A DNA stretch of 64,000 nucleotides from Salinilacustrithrix flava (GCF_041228405.1 NZ_CP133888.1:3658001-3722000); one strand, 5' to 3'. Shown: positions 7,307 through 16,977, numbered from the stretch's first letter. Made by a program: numbers and translations. The notes: generated by a model not told the origin, from the letters alone.

Positions 7307-8887
7307 TCAGGAGCCCGAGAAGGTCACGCCGGCGACGTCGATGCTCCCGTCGGCCCGCACCTGCAGCCCTCGGACCCGTTCGCGCACGACCGCGACCGTG
7401 CGCAGCTGGGCCAGGGGCACGACCGGCACGTCGGCGAGCACGGCCCCCTCGATCTCCCGCCAGCGGGCCACCCGGACGGCCGGGTCGGGCTCGGCCCGGG
7501 CGGTGGCGAGGGCGACGTCGACCAGGCCCTGGCCGTAGGCGGCCAGGTTGTCGGGCGACGAGGACTGCCAGGCCAGCAGGTGCGACGCCGGGGTCAGGCC
7601 GACGCCGAGGGTGCTGTACAGGAACAGCTGGTGCTGGCGGGTCGCCAGGGTGGCCTCGTAGGTGGTCGGATCCAGCGACGACGGCGCCAGCTCCACGCCG
7701 ACGGCGCCGAGCTGCTCGCTCAGAACGCCGGCCACGGCTTGGTGGGTGGCCGAGTCGTCGGTCAGCAGCCGCACCGGCGGAGGTGCGCCCTCCGGGAAGG
7801 CCTGGGCGACGATCTGGCGGGCACGCTCCACGTCCGGGCCGCAGAAGCCGACGCACTCCCCCGCCGCGCCGGCGACCCCGGCGGGCAGCAGCCCTCGCAG
7901 CGGCTGCGCGGTGGGGCCGAAGACCGCCTCGGTGAGGGTGGTCCGATCGATCGCCAGCGAGATGGCCTGGCGCAGCGGCGCTCGGGCCAGCGGTTCGACG
8001 TTGGGGTTGACGCCGAGCAGCAGGGTCGCGTGGAACGGGACCAGCCCGCCGAGGCCGAACGCGGTGCCGGCATCGCCGAGCCGGTCGACGGGCACGGGCG
8101 ACCAGTCGAGCTCGCCGGCCGACATGGCGTCGTAGGCGGCGGCGTCGTCGGGGAAGAGCCGCAGCTCGATCGTGGCCGGGCCCTCGCCCCGCCGGCGCTC
8201 CAGCACGAGCCGATCGGGCGCGGCGGCCTCGACGTCGTGGGCACCCGACGGGTTGAGCGGCGAACCGACAGCGGTCGGCAACAGGTCCCGGTCCACGATC
8301 CCGTACAGGGGCGAGGCCAGCACCTCGGGGAGCACGGCAGAGGGGGCGACCAGGCCGATGTCGATCGTGCGGGGATCGACGGCGGTGATGGCGGCGACGT
8401 CCTCGAGCGCGATGGCGGCGAGGGAGGCGCCGCCCTGGGACCGGACCCGGTCGAGCGATGCGACCACGTCGTCGGCCGTGACGGGTGCGCCGTCGCCGAA
8501 GGTGGCCTCCTCGCCGAGGGTGAACCGCCACAGGGTGCGGTCCTCGTTGGCGTCGAAGGTGGCTAGGCCGGGCTGGGGACGGCCCTCGCCGTCGACCTCG
8601 GTCAGGGTGTCGTGGACCAGGTCGACCAGGATCATCGACGAGACGCTGGCCGGCGAGATGGCGGCGGGGTCGAGCGACATGGGCCCGGCCAGGCCGAGCC
8701 GCAGCACGTCGCTGCCCTCGGTGGGCTCCTCGCCATCGGCCGGAGGGTCATCGCCTTCGGTGGTGGACGGCGGAGCTGTCGAGCTCGGCGCTTCCGCCCG
8801 CTCGAGATCGCCGCCGTCGGACGAGCACGCGCCGGCGAGCAACAGCAGCGCTGTCAGGATCTGGAGGGGGCGCGGCAGCGAACGCAC
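7307..8887 (-). CDS. ABC transporter substrate-binding lipoprotein, family 5 (peptide type), third copy
   Basis: A 526-residue family 5 solute-binding protein. A lipoprotein signal ends in LLAGAC, giving a lipid-anchored Cys near residue 21, followed by an acidic, Ser/Thr-rich linker. The body has typical family 5 phrases such as LRLGLAGPMSLDPA, DEDRTLWRFTLGE-like strand patterns and ALRQAISLAIDRTTL. It begins with GTG 8887, 16 bases after secG ends. It lies at the end of a run of genes that includes the matching permeases and ATPases, so it probably feeds the same importer with a different ligand. Ligand unknown. Confidence 0.82.
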   Translation of the reverse strand: MRSLPRPLQILTALLLLAGACSSDGGDLERAEAPSSTAPPSTTEGDDPPADGEEPTEGSDVLRLGLAGPMSLDPAAISPASVSSMILVDLVHDTLTEVDGEGRPQPGLATFDANEDRTLWRFTLGEEATFGDGAPVTADDVVASLDRVRSQGGASLAAIALEDVAAITAVDPRTIDIGLVAPSAVLPEVLASPLYGIVDRDLLPTAVGSPLNPSGAHDVEAAAPDRLVLERRRGEGPATIELRLFPDDAAAYDAMSAGELDWSPVPVDRLGDAGTAFGLGGLVPFHATLLLGVNPNVEPLARAPLRQAISLAIDRTTLTEAVFGPTAQPLRGLLPAGVAGAAGECVGFCGPDVERARQIVAQAFPEGAPPPVRLLTDDSATHQAVAGVLSEQLGAVGVELAPSSLDPTTYEATLATRQHQLFLYSTLGVGLTPASHLLAWQSSSPDNLAAYGQGLVDVALATARAEPDPAVRVARWREIEGAVLADVPVVPLAQLRTVAVVRERVRGLQVRADGSIDVAGVTFSGS

Positions 8888-8903
8888 CGGCGCGACCCGA
8901 GCC

Positions 8904-9134
8904 TCAGTCGAGGATCAGGGCCAGCCCGATGGTGGTGAACACGAACCCGACGGCGACCACGATCGTGATGCGGTCGAGGTTCTTCTCCATCACCGTCGAA
9001 CCGCCGGCTGCGGCACCGACGCCGCCACCGAACATGTCCGAGAGGCCACCGCCCTTGCCGGAGTGCAACAGGACGAGCCCGATGAGGGCCAGCGCCTGGC
9101 TCACGTGGATGGTGGTGACGATGATCTTCAGCAT
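8904..9134 (-). CDS. secG: Preprotein translocase subunit SecG
   Basis: SecG is the small auxiliary subunit of the SecYEG channel. The 76-residue protein has two hydrophobic helices (about residues 3-23 and 55-75) separated by a glycine-rich cytoplasmic loop (GKGGGLSDMFGGG), the family hallmark. ATG 9134 is chosen because translation upstream in this frame does not resemble SecG. In many actinobacteria secG directly follows tpiA; here about 7.8 kb of ABC-importer genes separate them and secG sits between two binding-protein genes. Confidence 0.93.
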   Translation of the reverse strand: MLKIIVTTIHVSQALALIGLVLLHSGKGGGLSDMFGGGVGAAAGGSTVMEKNLDRITIVVAVGFVFTTIGLALILD

Positions 9135-9177
9135 CGGTCCGAGGAGTGTCGGGGACAGGAACGGACGAGCGTACCGC

Positions 9178-10830
9178 TCAGCGGTCGGCCCGGTCGAAGT
9201 CGTGGAGGGCGCCGAGCGGACCGGCGCCGAGGGGGGCCTGGTCCGGGGTGATGATCCGGTCGGGGTCGACCAGCCAGCGGACCGTGCGCTGGTGCAGGGG
9301 CAGCCAGGACAGCGACGTGGCCGCCAGCTCCCCCAGCTCCTCGGCGATCTCCAGCCGCTCGTCCTCGCTGGCGGCATCGACCAGCTCCCGGGAGAGCACC
9401 TGGGAGTCCTGCTCGCACCAGGCCATCGGGTTCAGCGAGCCCTCGTCGCAGCGGTAGAGCGCCGAGGCCCGCTGGGCGGTGCCGAGCCGCACGGCGAACA
9501 CGCCGATGCCGGTGCCGCTCTCCCGGTCCCGCCGCATCCAGGTCTCGGCCGTCAGCGGCTCGGCGCTCGCCGTGAAGCCCCGCACGACCAGGGCTTCGAC
9601 GACAGCCTCGGCGATGGCCTCGGCGCCCTCCAGGCGGGGGTCGTAGGACACCGGGGTGGCGAGCGGCAGGTCGGGACGCCCCCGGGTGCCGTCGAGCAGC
9701 ACCGGCCAGCCGTCGCCCTCCAGCAGGGCATCGGTCTCCTCCGCCGAGGCACCCTCCTCCTCCAGGTCCTCCCCGCAGGCCTCCTCGCCGGGCAGCCACC
9801 CCAGGCAGGTGACCAGCTCGTCGGGGTCGACGCCGGCGAGCTCGACCAGGTCGCGGCGGTCCAGGGCGGCGTCGACGGCGGCTCGCACGCCGGCCGACCC
9901 CAGCGGTGCGGTGCGGCGGTCGAAGAACAGGCCCACCACCGACGGCACTGGCGTGCGGCGCAGGTCGAAGCGGGCGGCGACCTCGGGGACGGCGCCGGTC
10001 GGGATGAGCAGGTCGATGCTGCCGGGGACGCTCACCCGGCCCGTCGCCTCGCCATCGCCGAGGTCGGCGAAGCGGTCGATGCGCACCTGGTCGATGTCCG
10101 CCTGCCGGTCGGGGTCCCAGTGCTCCTCGCGGGCGACGAGCACGAGGGACTGCTCGTCGAAGGACGCCAGCTCGTAGGGACCGGCGCCGAAGGGCACGAA
10201 GTCGCTGAACTGACCGCTCAGGTCGGTGCCGGCGCCGAAGGCGTCGGCCTGGAGCAGCCAGCCGGTGTAGCCGCCGAACAGCTCGGGCCAGTCCGGCCAC
10301 GGCTGGGCCAGCGTGACCCGGGCGACCAGCGGGTCGGTGTCGTCCACCGCGGTGATCCGCTCGTAGCCCGACGCCACCGCGCCGGGCGTCTCCAGGTGCG
10401 CCAGCCAGGTCCCGAGGACGTCGCTGCTCGTGATCGGCCGCCCGTCGTGCCAGCGGGCCTCCTCGGCGAGCACGAACGTGATCGTCTGCTCCCCCGTCTC
10501 GTCGTCCACGCGGACCTCGGGCCCGCCGGCCAGCACCGGCGACGGCACGTAGCGGCCGTCGGCGTCGACCTCCATGAGCTTGGGCAGCACGTGCTGCAGC
10601 ACCAGCGTCCGGGCGGTGGGGTCGGTGCAGGTGATCGGGTTCAGGCAGGTGGGCCAGTCACCGGAGGCCACCCGAAGCAGCGTCGCGGCCCGAGGCAGCG
10701 TGGTCTCCGGCGAGCCGACGACGGATTCATCGTCTCCGTCGTCGGTGAACACCGAGCAGCCGGACGCGACCACGGCGAGGACGGCGAGCAGGGCGACCCA
10801 CCACGGGGCGGGGCGGGTGGAGCGAGCCAT
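9178..10830 (-). CDS. ABC transporter substrate-binding lipoprotein, family 5 (peptide type), second copy
   Basis: A 550-residue family 5 binding protein with a lipobox VASGC (Cys near residue 25) and an acidic linker. Body features include ATLLRVASGDWPTCLNPI near the mature N-terminus, ITFVLAEEARWHDGRPI (the conserved WHDG-type segment) and GAGPYELASF. The ATG at 10830 follows the ATPase stop by only four bases, so it is part of the importer operon. It differs clearly in sequence from the copies at 7307 and 15007, suggesting a different ligand range. Confidence 0.83.
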   Translation of the reverse strand: MARSTRPAPWWVALLAVLAVVASGCSVFTDDGDDESVVGSPETTLPRAATLLRVASGDWPTCLNPITCTDPTARTLVLQHVLPKLMEVDADGRYVPSPVLAGGPEVRVDDETGEQTITFVLAEEARWHDGRPITSSDVLGTWLAHLETPGAVASGYERITAVDDTDPLVARVTLAQPWPDWPELFGGYTGWLLQADAFGAGTDLSGQFSDFVPFGAGPYELASFDEQSLVLVAREEHWDPDRQADIDQVRIDRFADLGDGEATGRVSVPGSIDLLIPTGAVPEVAARFDLRRTPVPSVVGLFFDRRTAPLGSAGVRAAVDAALDRRDLVELAGVDPDELVTCLGWLPGEEACGEDLEEEGASAEETDALLEGDGWPVLLDGTRGRPDLPLATPVSYDPRLEGAEAIAEAVVEALVVRGFTASAEPLTAETWMRRDRESGTGIGVFAVRLGTAQRASALYRCDEGSLNPMAWCEQDSQVLSRELVDAASEDERLEIAEELGELAATSLSWLPLHQRTVRWLVDPDRIITPDQAPLGAGPLGALHDFDRADR

Positions 10831-10834
10831 CGGG

Positions 10835-11824
10835 CTAGATGACGACCTGGACCTCGGCGTAGTGGCACGCCACGGGATGGCCCTGGCCCCGGTCGATCAG
10901 CGCCGGCACCTCCTCGGCGCACTTGTCCGTGGCCTTCCAGCAGCGGGTGCGGAACCGGCAGCCTGAGGGCGGGTTCACCGGGCTGGGCACGTCGCCCTCG
11001 AGCACGATGCGGGTGCGGGCCCGCTCGCGGCGGGGGTCGGGCACCGGCACGGCCGACAGCAGCGCCTGGGTGTAGGGGTGCGCCGGCGACCCGTAGAGGT
11101 CGGCGGCATCGGCGATCTCCATCACCTGGCCGAGGTACATGACCGCGACCCGGTCGGAGATGTGGCGCACGACGGACAGGTCGTGGGCGATGAAGATGTA
11201 GGCGAGGCCGAGGCGGTTCTGGAGGTCCTCGAGCAGGTTGATGACGCCGGCCTGGACCGACACGTCGAGGGCCGAGACCGGTTCGTCGAGCACGAGCACC
11301 TTGGGCTCGAGGGCCAGGGCCCGGGCGATGCCGATGCGCTGGCGCTGCCCGCCGGAGAACTCGTGTGGGAACCGGTTGGCGTGCTCGGGCTTGAGGCCGA
11401 CGAGGGTGAGCAGGTCGGCGACCTTCTGCTTGCCGCCGTCCTTCCAGAGCCCGTGGATGCGCAGCGGCTCCCCGATGATCTCGCTGACCGGCATGCGGGG
11501 GTCGAGCGAGGCGTAGGGGTCCTGGAACACGATCTGCAGGTCGCGGCGGGCGTCGCGCAGCTCCCGGCGGCCCATCTCGGTGAGCGCCTTGCCCTGGAAC
11601 AGCACCCGGCCGTCGGTGGCCGGCAGCAGCTGCAGGATCGTGCGCCCGAGGGTGGACTTGCCGCAGCCGGACTCGCCCACCACGCCCAGGGTCTCCCCCG
11701 GGTGCAGGTCGAAGCTGACGCCGGACACGGCCTTGACCTCGCCGACGGTGCGGCGGAGCAGGCCCTTGCCCTTGACGACGAAGTTCTTGTGCAGGTCCTC
11801 GACCTGCAGGATCGGCTCGGTCAT
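10835..11824 (-). CDS. Peptide ABC transporter ATP-binding protein, OppF/DppF family
   Basis: A 329-residue ATPase. Walker A GESGCGKSTLG lies near residue 50, the signature SGGQRQRIGIARALA near residue 165, and Walker B LVLDEPVSALD soon after. The C-terminal part has the oligopeptide-type extension with a Cys cluster (SGCRFRTRCWKATDKC), seen in Opp/Dpp ATPases that bind a 4Fe-4S cluster. ATG 11824 overlaps the upstream ATPase stop (ATGA). It pairs with the OppD-type ATPase to drive import. Confidence 0.92.
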   Translation of the reverse strand: MTEPILQVEDLHKNFVVKGKGLLRRTVGEVKAVSGVSFDLHPGETLGVVGESGCGKSTLGRTILQLLPATDGRVLFQGKALTEMGRRELRDARRDLQIVFQDPYASLDPRMPVSEIIGEPLRIHGLWKDGGKQKVADLLTLVGLKPEHANRFPHEFSGGQRQRIGIARALALEPKVLVLDEPVSALDVSVQAGVINLLEDLQNRLGLAYIFIAHDLSVVRHISDRVAVMYLGQVMEIADAADLYGSPAHPYTQALLSAVPVPDPRRERARTRIVLEGDVPSPVNPPSGCRFRTRCWKATDKCAEEVPALIDRGQGHPVACHYAEVQVVI

Positions 11825-12951
11825 GCCGAGACCCCCTCGTCGTCGGCGTCGGAGCGCAGCTTCGGGTCGGGTGCGGACACGACCTCGTCCTCGCCACCGC
11901 CGTCGATCTCCACCGGGGTGAACACCTGGGACGGGTCGGTGACGTCGCGCAGCTTCTCCCAGTGGTGGCAGGCGCTGACGTGGCCCTCGGTGTCGGTGGG
12001 GAACAGCGGCGGCTCCTGCTGCCAGCAGATCTCCGTGGCCAGCGGGCAGCGGGGCGCGAACTGGCACCGGTCCCCGATGCCGATCATCGACGGGGGCGAG
12101 CCCTTGATCGGGGTCAGCCGCCGCGACTGCTGGTCCATGCGGGGCAGCGAGCCGAGCAGGCCGAGGGTGTAGGGGTGGCGGGGCTCGTAGTAGATGTCGT
12201 CGACGGTGCCGATCTCCACGCCGGTGCCGGCGTACATCACGACCACGTCGTCGGCGGAGCCGGCCACGACGCCGAGGTCGTGGGTGATGAGGATCATGGC
12301 CGCGCCGGTGGACTCGCGGGCTGCCTTCAGGGCGTCGAGCACCTGGGCCTGGACGGTGACGTCGAGGGCGGTGGTGGGCTCGTCCGCGATGATCACGTCG
12401 GGGTTGTTCGCCATGCCGATGGCGATGACGACCCGCTGGCGCATGCCGCCGGAGAACTCGTGCGGGTAGTTGTCGACCCGCTCCTCCGCGTTGGGGATGC
12501 CGACCGTGCGCAGCAGCTCGATGGCCTGGTTGCGCGCCTCGTCCTTGGTGACGTCGTTGTGCAGCCGGATGGCCTCGACGATCTGCCAGCCGATCCGGTA
12601 CACCGGGTTCAGCGACGTCATCGGGTCCTGGAAGATCATCGCCAGGCGCGAGCCGCGCAGCGTGGAGAGCTCCTTGTCGCTCATCTCGAGCAGCTCGTCG
12701 CCCTGGAAGCGGGCCTGGCCCGAGATGCGGGCGTTCTTGGGGAGCAGGCCCATGAGGGCGTTGGCCGACACCGACTTGCCGGAGCCGGACTCGCCCACGA
12801 TGCCGAGCACGCGGCCGGGCTGCAGGGACCAGGTGACGCCGCGGACGGCTTCGACGAGGCCGTCGTCGGTGGGGAACGAGACGGTGAGGTCCTCGACCTC
12901 GAGGACGGGGCCGGTGTGCTCGTGGTTCCCGGTGCGGATGCGGCGGCTCAC
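11821..12951 (-). CDS. Peptide ABC transporter ATP-binding protein, OppD/DppD family
   Basis: A 376-residue ATPase with Walker A GESGSGKSVSA, signature FSGGMRQRVVIAIGMA, Walker B VIIADEPTTALD and the H-loop LITHDLGV. The C-terminal oligopeptide extension (DRCQFAPRCPLATEIC) carries cysteines of the OppD-type cluster. GTG 12951 overlaps the permease stop (GTGA). It forms the heteromeric motor with the downstream ATPase. Confidence 0.92.
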   Translation of the reverse strand: MSRRIRTGNHEHTGPVLEVEDLTVSFPTDDGLVEAVRGVTWSLQPGRVLGIVGESGSGKSVSANALMGLLPKNARISGQARFQGDELLEMSDKELSTLRGSRLAMIFQDPMTSLNPVYRIGWQIVEAIRLHNDVTKDEARNQAIELLRTVGIPNAEERVDNYPHEFSGGMRQRVVIAIGMANNPDVIIADEPTTALDVTVQAQVLDALKAARESTGAAMILITHDLGVVAGSADDVVVMYAGTGVEIGTVDDIYYEPRHPYTLGLLGSLPRMDQQSRRLTPIKGSPPSMIGIGDRCQFAPRCPLATEICWQQEPPLFPTDTEGHVSACHHWEKLRDVTDPSQVFTPVEIDGGGEDEVVSAPDPKLRSDADDEGVSA

Positions 12952-13940
12952 TGGCGCACCCGCTTCTGACGGGGATCGAAGGCGTCGCGCAATCCGTCAC
13001 CGACGAAGTTCACGCTGAGGGCGATGATGATGATCAAGAAGCCGGGCCAGTAGAAGAGGTGCGGACGGGTCTTGAACGCGGCCTGGCCCTCGGAGACGAG
13101 CAGGCCGAGGGACGTGTCCGGGGCGGCGATGCCGAGGCCGAGGTAGCTGAGGCTGGTCTCGGCCAGGATCGCCACGGCCACGACGATGGTGGCGTTCACG
13201 ATGATCGAGCCGATCGCGTTGGGCAGCAGGTGGCGCACGATGATGCGGGCGTCGCTGGCCCCGAGGGCCCGGGCCGCCTCGACGTACTCCTTCTCCCGCA
13301 GGGAGAGCACCTCGGCCCGCACGATGCGGGCCAGCGGCATCCAGAAGAAGGCGGCGATGATCAGGGCGAGCTGGAACCAGCCGCCGCCGACGATGCGGGC
13401 GAGCAGCAGGAACACGGCCAGGCTCGGGATGACGAGGAACAGGTCGGTGATCCGCATGAGGATCGAGTCCACGATGCCGCGGTAGAAGCCGGCGATGGCG
13501 CCGATGATGGTGCCGACCGTGGTGGACAGGAACGCGACGAGGAGCGCGACCTGCACGGAGCGCTGGGCGCCGCGGAGGACCTTGGCCATGAGGTCGCGGC
13601 CGATGTCGTCGATGCCCATGGGGTGCTGCCACGTGGGCGGCTCGTTGAAGGTCGGGAGCTGCTCGGCGTAGTCGTAGGTCCACAGGCTGCCCCCCACGAG
13701 GGAGCCGACGATGAGCAGGACGAGCACGAACAGGCTGACCATGGCCAGGCGGTGCTGCAGGAAGCGTCGCACGATGAGCTGGCGCTGCGAGCGGGTCTGC
13801 ACCGACAGCTCGTGGTCGGCGTGGTCGGCCGTGAGCGCGGCGGGCTGGCCGCTCGGCTGCACGCCGGTGTCGACGGGGCGGCGGTCCTCGAGGGTCTCGT
13901 CCTCGGTCTCGGGCGTGTCCGGGCGATCGGTGTCGGTCAC
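12948..13940 (-). CDS. Peptide ABC transporter permease, OppC/DppC family
   Basis: A 330-residue inner-membrane permease. A polar N-terminal region of about 70 residues precedes the first helix; the OppC N-terminal domain is followed by the BPD_transp_1 core with the EAA-loop ARALGASDARIIVRHLLPN, which contacts the ATPases. The chosen GTG 13940 overlaps the OppB stop as GTGA. It partners with the OppB-type permease in the same operon. Confidence 0.92.
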   Translation of the reverse strand: MTDTDRPDTPETEDETLEDRRPVDTGVQPSGQPAALTADHADHELSVQTRSQRQLIVRRFLQHRLAMVSLFVLVLLIVGSLVGGSLWTYDYAEQLPTFNEPPTWQHPMGIDDIGRDLMAKVLRGAQRSVQVALLVAFLSTTVGTIIGAIAGFYRGIVDSILMRITDLFLVIPSLAVFLLLARIVGGGWFQLALIIAAFFWMPLARIVRAEVLSLREKEYVEAARALGASDARIIVRHLLPNAIGSIIVNATIVVAVAILAETSLSYLGLGIAAPDTSLGLLVSEGQAAFKTRPHLFYWPGFLIIIIALSVNFVGDGLRDAFDPRQKRVRQ

Positions 13941-14914
13941 TGTCGGATCCTCGGGTCGAGCACGCCGTAGAGCAGGTCGGCGATGAGGTTGAAGATGATG
14001 ACGATCACGCCGGTGACCATCATCCAGGCGAGCACGACGTTCACGTCGTAGTCGCGCAGGCCCTCGATCAGCAGGTTGCCCATGGCCGACCAGCCGAAGA
14101 CCTGCTCGGTGATGATCGCGCCGCCGAACACGGCGCCGAAGTCGATGGCCACGATCGTGGTCAGCGGGATGAGGGCGTTGCGCAGGCCGTGTCGGAACAC
14201 GACCCGCGGTCTTCCCGCGCCCTTGGCCCGGGCGAGCTTGACGTAGTCGGACTCCATCACGTCGAGCATCGAGTTGCGTTGGTACCGGCTCCACGCCGCG
14301 TAGGAGATCAGCGCGAGGGCGATGGTGGGCAGGATCAGGTGGCCGGCGTAGTTGGCCATGCGCCCCCAGAAGTCCGCATCGAGGCGCGGCGATTCCGAAC
14401 CGGTCGTGTAGATGACGGTCCTGCCCACCAGCTCGTTGAACCGGATGGCGGCGAACTCCTTGAGGAGCGCCGCGAGCCAGAACACCGGCATCGACAGGAA
14501 CAGGAAGCCGGAGAAGGTGAAGAAGTAGTCGGTCTTGGAGTACTGGCGGGTCGCGGAGAGCACGCCGACCCCGACGGCGAGCACGAGGGAGAGCACCACC
14601 GAGGCCACGACCATGCGCAGCGTGCGCCCGAGCCGACGCCACAGCACCTCGTTCACCGGGTTGCCCTGCAGGTCGTCGCCGAAGTCGAGGGTGACGACGT
14701 CGCCGGCCCAGGCCAGGTACCGCTCGACCGGCGGCTTGTCGAGGCCGATCTCCTGGCGGCGCTGCTCGATCACGGCTTCGGGCACCGGCGGGTTGCGCGA
14801 GCGCAGCTCCGCCAGGGGATCACCGAAGCTGGTGACCGTGAAGTAGATGAGCACCGATGCCACGAACAGCACGATGATCGACACGATGAACCGTCGGATG
14901 ACGAATCCGAGCAC
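13937..14914 (-). CDS. Peptide ABC transporter permease, OppB/DppB family
   Basis: A 325-residue permease opening LGFVIRRFIVSIIVLFVAS, the usual OppB first helix, with the EAA loop ARAKGAGRPRVVFRHGLRN in the last third. It starts at GTG 14914 with a GAGAGGA ribosome site nearby. A strong hairpin separates it from the first binding-protein gene upstream, so permease expression is probably lower than that of the binding protein. Confidence 0.92.
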   Translation of the reverse strand: MLGFVIRRFIVSIIVLFVASVLIYFTVTSFGDPLAELRSRNPPVPEAVIEQRRQEIGLDKPPVERYLAWAGDVVTLDFGDDLQGNPVNEVLWRRLGRTLRMVVASVVLSLVLAVGVGVLSATRQYSKTDYFFTFSGFLFLSMPVFWLAALLKEFAAIRFNELVGRTVIYTTGSESPRLDADFWGRMANYAGHLILPTIALALISYAAWSRYQRNSMLDVMESDYVKLARAKGAGRPRVVFRHGLRNALIPLTTIVAIDFGAVFGGAIITEQVFGWSAMGNLLIEGLRDYDVNVVLAWMMVTGVIVIIFNLIADLLYGVLDPRIRQ

Positions 14915-14944
14915 GACCTGATCCTCTCAGCGGTGGCAGGAAGC

Positions 14945-14981
14945 GACAGGGTGGGGCCCGCAGCTCGGACCCCACCCTGTC
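14945..14981 (-). terminator. Strong intercistronic hairpin between binding protein and permease genes
   Basis: A perfect 12-bp stem (GACAGGGTGGGG with CCCCACCCTGTC) with a 13-base loop lies 25 bases after the binding-protein stop. No T-run follows, so it is more likely a partial terminator or mRNA 3'-end stabiliser than a full stop. Such hairpins commonly keep binding-protein levels above permease levels. Confidence 0.6.
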
Positions 14982-15006
14982 ATGTCACTTCAGATGTCGC
15001 GGGCGA

Positions 15007-16734
15007 TCAGCCTTCGACAGACCACTCGGTAGCGTTCCACAGCGGACCAGCGGTGGAGGCGTTGTCCTCCACGTTCTGGATCGTGGTGCGGTACGCCAGG
15101 AAGGTCGGCTTCTGGTACAGCGGCACCGTCGGCATGTCCTGCCAGAGGATCTCGTCGGCCTGGTTGTACAGGTCGGCGGCCGCGTCCTGGTCGGTCTCGA
15201 CCAGGGCCTGGTCGAACACGTCGACGATCTCGGCGTTCTGGTAGCCGGTGTTGTTCGAACCGACGAGCGTCGGATCGTCGTTGGTGTACAGCGCCTTGTT
15301 CGACGACGGGAAGGGCGTGCCGACCCAGGCGAACAGTGCGATGTCGTAGTCCTGATCGGCGATCAGGTTGCTCTCCGGGAAGAAGCGCTCGAACACCGCG
15401 CCACCCTCGACGTTGTCGATGGTGAGGTTGATGCCGGCTGCGGACAGCTGGTTCTGCAGCACGAGCTGGGTGTTCTCACGGAGCTGGTTGCCACCGGTGG
15501 TGGAGATGCGCAGCGTGAGCTCGCCGTCCTCGGGGTGCGTGCACGGGCTGGAGGAGCAGTCGTAGCCGGCCTCCTCGAGCAGGCTCTGGGCCTCCTCGAC
15601 GTTGGCGCCGAGGTACTCGTCGCCGTGGGCCTCGTACTGGGGCTGGTTGCTCAGCCAGATGCGGTTCTGCAGGACGGAGGCCTCGTCGGAGAACTGACCG
15701 ACGGTGCGGGCCACGACGTCTTCCTCGTCGAGGGCATGGGCGATGGCCATGCGGACCTCGGGCTTGGCGAGGTGGCTGTTCTGCAGGTTGAAGTCGATGT
15801 GCTCGAAGGACAGGCCGAAGCTGACCTGGCTGTCGACGTCGGAGATGCCGTCGATCTGGTCGACGAGGTCGAGCTGGGGCTGCGGGTAGGCCATGTCGAT
15901 CTCGCCGTTCTCGAGGGCAGCCGGGATGCCGGCGTTGTCCACGTCGAAGCGGATGACGATCTCGTCGAGGTTCGGAGCCGGGCCCCACCACTCGGGGTTG
16001 GCCACGAGGGTCACGGACTGCTCGGGGCGGTAGTCCTCGAACATGAACGGGCCACCGGAGAACTCCGGGGCGTTCTCGCCGTCGAGGCCGTCGTTCCAGC
16101 CGACGACCGGGTCGCCGTCACCGAGCTCGGTGATGACGTGGGCGGGGAGGATGTTCGTGAACATCGACTGCCACTCGGAGTACGGCTCGGAGAAGGTCAC
16201 CGTGACGGTCTTGCCGTCCTCGGAGCCCTCGACCGACTCGACGCGGTCGTAGCCGGCGGTGGTGGCAGTGTCGACGTCGGCGTTGGAGCCGTTCATCATC
16301 ATCCACTGCAGCTCGAAGTCGTCAGCGGTGATGGGCGTGCCGTCGGACCAGACGGCATCTTCCTGGATGACGTACTCGATGGTCTGGGGATCCTCGGAGG
16401 TCAGCTCGGCCGAGACCAGCAGGTTCTCGTCCATGACCACCTCGAAGTCCGGGGTGGTGCGGAACGCAGCCGGGAACACGATCTCGGTCAGCTGGCCCAG
16501 GGCCAGGAGGTTCGAGGAGGCGGTGTTGATGTTCCAGCCGTCCGGCTCCTGCTCGTTCGCGAACACGACGGTGCCGCCGGCAGCGGCTTCACCCTCGCCC
16601 TCACCCTCGGTGCCCTCGGTCGTCTCTTCGGTGTCTTCACCTTCGCTGGCCGTGTCGTCGTCATCGCCGCACGCGGCGGCGATCATCGACAGGCCGAGGA
16701 GCAGCGCGAGCACGCGCAGCCATCGGGACTTCAT
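15007..16734 (-). CDS. ABC transporter substrate-binding lipoprotein, family 5 (peptide type), first copy
   Basis: A 575-residue binding protein. The signal peptide ends MIAAACGDDDD, with lipidated Cys near residue 22, followed by a Glu/Thr/Gly-rich linker. Family features include DAVWSDGTPITADDFELQW and a C-terminal WQDMPTVPLYQ. ATG 16734 is annotated; the GTG codon immediately before it (16737) sits eight bases from AGGAGG and is an equally good or better start. It heads the importer operon. The roughly 210 bases upstream hold a plausible but weak promoter (TTGGTG, 17 bases, TACGGT). Confidence 0.88.
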   Translation of the reverse strand: MKSRWLRVLALLLGLSMIAAACGDDDDTASEGEDTEETTEGTEGEGEGEAAAGGTVVFANEQEPDGWNINTASSNLLALGQLTEIVFPAAFRTTPDFEVVMDENLLVSAELTSEDPQTIEYVIQEDAVWSDGTPITADDFELQWMMMNGSNADVDTATTAGYDRVESVEGSEDGKTVTVTFSEPYSEWQSMFTNILPAHVITELGDGDPVVGWNDGLDGENAPEFSGGPFMFEDYRPEQSVTLVANPEWWGPAPNLDEIVIRFDVDNAGIPAALENGEIDMAYPQPQLDLVDQIDGISDVDSQVSFGLSFEHIDFNLQNSHLAKPEVRMAIAHALDEEDVVARTVGQFSDEASVLQNRIWLSNQPQYEAHGDEYLGANVEEAQSLLEEAGYDCSSSPCTHPEDGELTLRISTTGGNQLRENTQLVLQNQLSAAGINLTIDNVEGGAVFERFFPESNLIADQDYDIALFAWVGTPFPSSNKALYTNDDPTLVGSNNTGYQNAEIVDVFDQALVETDQDAAADLYNQADEILWQDMPTVPLYQKPTFLAYRTTIQNVEDNASTAGPLWNATEWSVEG

Positions 16735-16947
16735 CACAGGGGGTTCCTCCTGGTTGGTTTGCAGGGAGCTGCGATCGGTCCCAGTGACCGACACGTAGCG
16801 TGGCGCGCACCGTACGACACATTTGTCGGACGATCCACGACCGGCGGGCGACCGTAGCAAGCGTGGCCGGGGTCACCAAGCGATCCTTGCGCACTTCGTC
16901 GTACTGCAACACGCACGAAACAGCCGCTCGGATGCCAGAACGCCGGC

Positions 16948-16969
16948 CGGCTGGCAGATCTGCCAGCCG
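16948..16969 (-). terminator. Palindrome after tpiA, probable terminator hairpin
   Basis: A 22-base perfect palindrome centred on AGATCT lies nine bases beyond the tpiA stop. As RNA it folds into an 8-bp stem with a 6-base loop. No T-run follows. Position suggests it bounds the glycolytic operon. Confidence 0.5.
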
Positions 16970-16977
16970 ATCTCGCT

